The notes below the pieces were generated by a model. That model had not been told where the DNA came from. It did no database searches and was given only the letters and a program-made list of their open reading frames with translations. Shown piece by piece: positions 59,346 to 64,000 of a stretch of 64,000 bases of DNA. Position 1 is the first letter of the stretch, and the number at the start of each line of letters is the position of its first letter. The position numbers and the translations under genes are program-made. The stretch lies in NCBI RefSeq assembly GCF_963169125.1, contig NC_084798.1:202053481-202117480 (forward strand), given 5' to 3'. This DNA is from Humulus lupulus (Eukaryota; Streptophyta; Magnoliopsida; Rosales; Cannabaceae).

Positions 59346-60031
59346 TCATGTGTTAATATTAACATTAGCCATATTAGATTCATAACATACGAATGAAATT
59401 GGATTACCTTTGTCGTCCATACATTTCTTGAACTTGGCGCATTCCTTTTTCGCATATCCCTTCTTTTTGCAGAAAAAACACTTGATGGAATCCTTCTTTA
59501 TTTCGCCCTGGGGAGGCACTTTATTTTTCCCCTTGTCCTTCATAGATGGTTTGCGTTTCTTTCCTTGGGTGGCCGTGTGAGCACTTTCACCTTGTTCCTG
59601 TAGGAGTGTTGCTTCTTCTTGAGCACACATGGTTATCAGTTCATTAATCTCCATTTGTCCTTATGTGTGTTGTATGAAATTTTGAAAGGCCCATATTAAG
59701 GTGGAATATTGTTAAGGATGTAGTGAACTAGGAAGGTTTCAAGAATAACAACATCGAGCTTCTTCAGTTGAGCAGAAATGTCCCTCTCATCTTTCACACA
59801 TGTTCTCTAACTTCTTTAACACCAGTGAGTTTTGTGGATGAGAACCGGTGGATGAGGTTGTTGTAAAGTGGTTTTTCCGAAGTGTCGAACTGATCATCGA
59901 TCAGATTGATCAAGTCTTTGAATTTCTCAGGTTTCTCCACCGATCCACACATTCCCATAGGGATCTTGGACAAAATGAACATGATGCTGAGACGATTGGA
60001 TCGCTCCCACTTTTCATATAGTGCGATTGCA
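59346..60031 (-). pseudogene. Copia C gag remnant with altered zinc knuckle
   Basis: The capsid begins at ALYEKWERSNRLSIMFILSK and includes GSVEKPEKFKDLINLIDDQF, PLYNNLIHRFSSTKLTGVK and EINELITMCAQEEATLL. A frame break lies at 59655-59795. The knuckle reads CFFCKKKGYAKKEC, where the histidine of CX2CX4HX4C is tyrosine. The N-terminal residues that an ATG at 60076-60078 would add come from CACTA-2 sequence read backwards, so that start is not real. Confidence 0.85.
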
Positions 60032-60125
60032 GCCACAACCAGCACAGCCATCACAATAGCAACCACCACAGCCAACACAACAACCCGACAATAATGACTT
60101 TGGAATAGATTTTGATGACATTTAG
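60032..60125 (+). pseudogene. C-terminus of CACTA-2 tnpA-like protein
   Basis: Plus strand reads QPAQPSQ, a stop, QPPQPTQQPDNNDFGIDFDD and a stop at 60123-60125. The proline/glutamine-rich run and acidic aromatic tail are typical of these proteins and continue the Q-rich exon at 54708-54840, showing that copia C sits inside this gene. Confidence 0.7.
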
Positions 60126-60371
60126 TTTTATTATATTATTATTTTGAACTTATTAATATTTTGTATTATTTTTTTTATTCTGGAGACAATACTACTTATA
60201 TTTTGTTTTTTACATTTTGGAGACTATGGATATTGTTAAATTGGTTTTATTATTTAATTAATAAATGGTTTTATTATTTAATTAAAGAAGTTGGTTTTAT
60301 TTATTTATTTAATATTTTATTAAATAAATTTTAAGCAATATAATTAATTAATTTTTTTTTAAAAAAATTTT
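60126..60371 (+). other. CACTA-2 3' untranslated region
   Basis: AT-rich with repeated tttattatttaatta; no coding capacity; lies between the tnpA stop and the right subterminal repeats. Confidence 0.5.
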
Positions 60372-60745
60372 ATACCTATACCGATGACATGTCATCGCTT
60401 AAGGTATATAAACCACACACTCTCCTGCGACGGCATATCGTCATTGTAGGTGGGGTGGTTGACGGACCAAAAATGACCACATGTCGTCGTTGTAAGAGTT
60501 TTTGAAATTCAAATTTTCAAATTTTGCAACCACCTACAGAGACGACATGTCGTCGCAATATCCCAGTCCAATCGAAAAAAAAAAGGATTCCCTACTGCAA
60601 CCAACATGTCATCGCGGTAGTAAAACATTACCACGACGACTGCATATTTTCGTCGTTGTAGGTTGCTACACATATGGACCTACATCAACGCTGTTTTGGC
60701 GATGACTTCTTGATCTACAGCGATGACAAAAGTCATCGCTGTAGA
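60372..60745. repeat. CACTA-2 right subterminal palindromic repeats
   Basis: Six to eight copies of the same dyad family as at 40306-41135, for example gatgacatgtcatcgc at 60383, acgacatgtcgtcgc near 60543 and agcgatgacaaaagtcatcgct near 60718. More diverged than the left set. Confidence 0.82.
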
Positions 60746-60784
60746 GTCTACCGAGGACATCCTGGCTTCTACTGACCACTATTG

Positions 60785-60814
60785 TTCTCAGTATAGCCTC
60801 TGATTTTTGTAGTG
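60785..60814 (-). repeat. CACTA-1 right terminal inverted repeat
   Basis: Reverse complement begins CACTACAAAAATCAGAGG, followed by CTATACTGAGAACA; the left end has CTATACCGAGAACA and CTATACTGAGAACA. It is followed by AAA (60815-60817). Confidence 0.78.
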
Positions 60815-60817
60815 AAA

Positions 60818-60845
60818 CTAATAGTTTAAAATGCAATGTCACGTC
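60818..60845. other. Pre-insertion sequence right of CACTA-1
   Basis: Twenty-eight bases between the AAA duplication and the next LTR start. Nothing recognisable. Confidence 0.5.
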
Positions 60846-61160
60846 TGTTACACCCAAATTTCGAGAATAGAAATTTTGATCTCGAAATTCAGGCTCGTGA
60901 AATGTAAGCTCGGAATAAGCATATTCATCATATAGTCGGTTGTAATGAGAAAGTCAATGACGGTCTCACTGAGTATTAAAATGGTGACGTCGGAATTGGT
61001 GAGCTCGGAGTTATGCGATCTCCAAGGGGTTCCGAGGCTACAAGTTGAGCTCGAAGTTATAATGAAAGAGGATTCAACACTTGTATAGATCCACTGGTTC
61101 AATTTCTACCATCAGATAAGACAACTCGAGCCCAGGCATTATGAGCTCAGGGAGGGATGA
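60846..61160. repeat. LTR fragment F, interrupted by gypsy E
   Basis: Starts tgttacaccc, an LTR-like start, and shows alternating agctcg and gagctcg motifs but no open frame with a domain. It stops at 61160 where gypsy E begins and would resume outside the window. The orientation is not certain. Confidence 0.45.
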
Positions 61161-63537
61161 TGTAATGCCTCGAAATCCCTAATGTGGTTTAATGGCTGGA
61201 TTAGTAGGCCGGGAGGGCCATAATTGTTTAATTATGCCATTAAATGATTATATGCATGTTTATGTGAATTATATTATAATATGATGTTAAATGCATGCAT
61301 GTGGGTCCACATTTCACTACATGGGTGTTTTGGTAATTTGGCCCGTTGAGGGCGTAATTGTATATTTGTATGCATGTCGGTGACATATTGTTGAGACCAC
61401 ATTATAATGTGGATTTGTTCGAGCTATTCGGCATGAGACGATCTTTGAATATTAATTAGCAGTTTAGTCATAACAGGTTTAAGTTCGGGGCTCGGGGTGA
61501 TTTTAATGATTAGAGCATTGCCAGGAATTAAAGGGTAACGAGATATGAATTATTGGTGTTTGAGAATATCGAGAATAGCGGGAATTGGAGAGCGTTAATT
61601 ATGATTAACGAAATAGGTGGAAAATGTCAATTTTTCCCTTGGGAGCCTTTAGAAACCCTTATTTGACCTAGGGGTATTTTGGTATTTTCACCCCTAGGAT
61701 ACTATTAAGCCATTGAAGGCTATAAAAAGAAGAGAAAATAGAGCATAGAACAAAGCTTCTCCCGTACGTGTTTTTCCTCATTTTCTCTTTGGATTTTTGA
61801 GCTTAAGTTGGGGATTCAAGCTTGGGAAGTAAGTCTTGAGAGCTTGGGAGTGTATTCCACCATTGAAGAGCATCATAATCTAAGCTTGAGGTAAGTTTCT
61901 AGCCGTTAAATTTTCTAGTTTGCTCTGTTTTAGCTTTGGTTTTCAGTTGAGATTTCTAGGTTGGATGGTTGGTTTTGTTGGGAGTTTTTGGCTAGGGCTC
62001 TTGTGGTTGTGATGCTTAGGGCATGTGAGGATGGTTTTTGGGTTCATTTGGCACCAAAAATGAGGTTTGGAAGCATTAGAATCAAGTTGTAATTGAAGGA
62101 GTCAAAGGAAGAGGTTTCAGGGGAGTATCTGGCTCGGTGTAGCGCTACAGCGCCCACCAGAGGGCGCTATAGCGCTACCCAGTGCTCTGTTAGGCGGTTT
62201 GGGGTTCTGAGTATAGCGTTGGGGCGCTAGTGAGTAGCATTGTAGCGCTACTCTGTTCCTTCATAATCCCATTTTGAGTGTAAGGTTTCTGGCTCGGGGT
62301 TTCAATCCTTAAGGCCCGGGATCGAATCTACTCACCGTGTGAGCACGTTTCGAGGTCCCAAGAGTGGGGTTAGATCAAGACCCTTTCATTGTTGATTTTC
62401 ATTAATGGAGGTTATAATTGGTTATGATTAGGTCACCACTAAGGAATCAAAAGGTTGACCGTTCTCAAGAGTCGTTCTTATTCTATTTCTCGCTCGAACT
62501 AGAGGTAAGAAAACTGCACCTTGTGTGTATGACATGTGGGGTTTTTGTTGAGGCATGTTGGTTACTAAATGTGGACATTGATTGCATATTAAATGCTAGT
62601 ATATCTTGCTTACTTGTGTATGGCACTGATTAGTCAGGGACTGCACTGGTCGCATATTACTGACCTGAGAGTTAGAAATGGCATAAGCATCCTGAACGCA
62701 GGGGTGATAAAAGATTGTATCTAATCGATATCAGCGTTGAATGACTCTAGGAGCATTAATGCTGGACCGACCCTAAGGTCGATGAAAATTATAAGCGCTT
62801 GACTCGTCTAGGACTAGTTACTCAGAGCCAGGGCCTAAGGCCTAGGTGACTGCTTGTCACATGGCTAGGGAGCGGAATCCCACGGTTATGACTCTATGGT
62901 CATGCGATAAGTTATATTGGTGACCTGTTCATCGAGCACCTATCATGATAAGCTAGTGAAAGGATCACTTATTTGTAAAGCCCCGGTGACCCTATCATCA
63001 CATGGGTAAAGGGAGCTGAACCCACTTTAGTGACTTTTCCAATTGTCACTCATCTGTTTTAGACTGAAAGTCCTGAATGATTATTATGATCATTGTTGAT
63101 ATTATATTCATTCGTTATTGTGTTTTCTTGCTGGGCTTTGGCTCATGGGTGCTATGTGGTGCAGGTAAAAGGAAAGAAAAGCTCACCCAGCCTTGAATGG
63201 AGAGCTTAGGTGGTGTTGTGTACATATGCGGTCGCTTGACCACCACGACCAAGGAGTTCTCAGAGGAACTAGGGGGTTTACCCTATTTTTGCCGCTTAGG
63301 TCGGCGAGTTGTAAATTTGAAACAGTATTGACCATTTTGAGTTATAAATAACTTGTAAATTTTTTTATGGGCCCATGAACAGTTTTATGTTTTAAATAAA
63401 ATATATCATTTCCTTTTGATTGGTTTTCCACCTTAGCCTGTTAATAACACTAGAAGCACGTTTTTAACCAAAGGACTCTAGTAGCGAGTTAAATTTTCGG
63501 TTCACCGTAACCGTTCTAAGGTAACCAGGGCGCTACA
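61161..63537 (+). repeat. Gypsy E 5' LTR
   Basis: Starts tgtaatgcct, ends gggcgctaca, 2,377 bp. TATA box at 61721, GC-rich dyad cluster at 62138-62252, cassette with donor at 63121-63171. Confidence 0.88.
61721..61729 (+). promoter_or_regulatory. TATA box of gypsy E LTR
   Basis: ggcTATAAAAAGAAG, followed by an A/G-rich start region. It is the strongest TATA context on the plus strand of this LTR. Confidence 0.6.
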
Positions 63538-63540
63538 ACT

Positions 63541-63552
63541 TGGTATCAGAGC
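63541..63552 (+). other. Gypsy E primer-binding site
   Basis: TGGTATCAGAGC, the exact initiator-Met complement, three bases after the LTR end. Confidence 0.92.
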
Positions 63553-64000
63553 ATGCCAAGGATGAGGTTCCTATAGACTGGCTGGGCATGTACACACATC
63601 ACTGAAGTCAAGCTCAACTCATGGCTTGGTAACTAATTATGTAGTTATATGTATAACTGCTTAAATATAGTATATATGCTTTACATGTATGCATGAGACA
63701 CCATGTTAAACCTGTGCCCTGAAATATTATATCTTCAGCAACCGTGTGCTAAATAGTACTGAAATTGATGGAACATACTTATCTATATTGTTGATTGTGA
63801 ATTATTATGTGATACATGCTGAGTGCTAAATGTTATAATATCCAAATGTATATTTGTGTGACTGTGGAATATGATAACTATCTGTTTGGTCTTGGACCGT
63901 GAAGCGGCAAGTGGTTTAGTTATTACTACCTTACTGGCTGTATTGATCATTGTTTCAGCAAGGTATAAGTGATAAGAATGAATCTAGGGCAGACAGATGC
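63553..64000 (+). other. Gypsy E leader
   Basis: No open frame of note; the window ends before gag. Confidence 0.6.

Larger units (their letters stand above)
55327..60031 (-). mobile_element. Ty1/copia retrotransposon C, 5'-truncated, reverse orientation
   Basis: Minus-strand order: partial gag, zinc knuckle, protease region, GAG-pre-integrase, integrase, reverse transcriptase, RNase H, polypurine tract, 3' LTR. The gag starts abruptly in ALYEKWERSNR at about 60031, joined to CACTA-2 tnpA tail sequence, so the 5' LTR, primer site and first roughly 60 codons are lost. It has the longest open frames in the window (382 and 428 residues) and the fewest defects. Lineage not assigned. Confidence 0.9.
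40292..60757 (+). mobile_element. CACTA-2: second CACTA module nested in or fused to CACTA-1
   Basis: Left end at 40292 reads CACCATAAGAAAAAGACTC, a degraded CACTA-type terminus, followed by palindromic subterminal repeats to 41135. The right end carries the same repeats (60372-60745), and its last bases gtagagtct mirror agactctac at the left. The mirrored terminus beyond that (about 16 bp) is missing and no 3-bp duplication is seen, so the right edge is approximate. Inside are a second tnp2 head plus tail and a second tnpA-like gene. Two complete gene heads argue for two elements and not one. Confidence 0.65.
15307..60814 (+). mobile_element. CACTA-1: composite En/Spm-type DNA transposon of about 45.5 kb
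   Basis: The left end CACTACAAAAAAAAGTG (15307) and the right end (reverse complement CACTACAAAAATCAGAGG, ending at 60814) share their first 11 bases. Both carry the subterminal motif CTATACYGAGAACA (about 15348 and 15418 on the left, about 60781-60795 on the right), and both are flanked by AAA, the 3-bp duplication size of this superfamily. Inside, in order: 5' untranslated exon, intron with gypsy B, tnp2-like gene, tnpA-like gene and CACTA-2. Most of the length is later insertions. AAA is a weak duplication because the flanks are A-rich, so the shared motif carries more weight. Confidence 0.75.
61161..64000 (+). mobile_element. Ty3/gypsy retrotransposon E, 5' part, runs off the window
   Basis: A full 5' LTR (61161-63537), primer site and the first part of the leader. 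No gag is reached by 64000. The LTR belongs to the same broad class as those of gypsy X and solo LTRs 1 and 2 (same splice-donor cassette, same GC-rich dyads downstream of the TATA box). Confidence 0.85.

Noticed and set aside
59794..60078. ATG at 60076-60078 as a natural gag start
   Set aside because: The first 28 residues are the complement of CACTA-2 tnpA tail sequence; the gag homology starts at ALYEKW.

Overview
The window is plant nuclear DNA, almost certainly eudicot, and is a stack of nested transposable elements with no host gene that I can support. Grounds: Ty1/copia and Ty3/gypsy LTR retrotransposons of plant type (initiator-Met-like primer sites, a Tat-type element with two RNase H domains and an antisense ORF), En/Spm (CACTA) transposase genes with spliceosomal introns, and AT-rich intergenic sequence. 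The species cannot be named from this sequence. Nearly every coding block is broken by stops, frameshifts or deletions.

Left block (1-15289). A forward copia element (copia A, 603-12666) sits in the integrase region of a reverse copia element (copia B, 12667-15289). Copia A is itself hit twice: by an LTR ending at 602, and, inside its 3' LTR, by a reverse gypsy element (gypsy A, 2378-11374) with both LTRs, primer site, polypurine tract and a 5-bp target duplication.

Central block (15307-60814). This reads as one CACTA element (CACTA-1) grown to about 45.5 kb by insertions. Both ends start with the same 11 bases, share the subterminal motif CTATACYGAGAACA, and are flanked by a 3-bp AAA duplication. 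Its first intron holds a 12.4-kb Tat-type gypsy (gypsy B, 15934-28366). Its tnp2-like gene (29828-38945) is split by solo LTR 1, which carries solo LTRs 2 and 3. Its tnpA-like gene (39052-40287) runs into a second CACTA module (CACTA-2, about 40292-60757) with palindromic subterminal repeats. CACTA-2 has a tnp2 head fused to its acidic tail and a tnpA-like gene. It is interrupted by gypsy X (42308-52649, holding a reversed solo LTR of its own family and a copia solo LTR) and by a 5'-truncated copia (copia C, about 55327-60031).

Right block (60818-64000). An LTR start (60846) is interrupted by the 5' LTR of a forward gypsy element (gypsy E, 61161 to beyond the window) with a clear primer site.

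Seven insertions have perfect or one-mismatch target duplications on both sides, so the order of events can be read directly. The points most worth a second look are the antisense gene with its own TATA box in gypsy B, a conserved LTR cassette ending in a splice-donor-like site that is shared by otherwise diverged gypsy LTRs, the loss of the tnp2 core in both CACTA units, and a long imperfect hairpin ahead of the CACTA-1 tnp2 gene.
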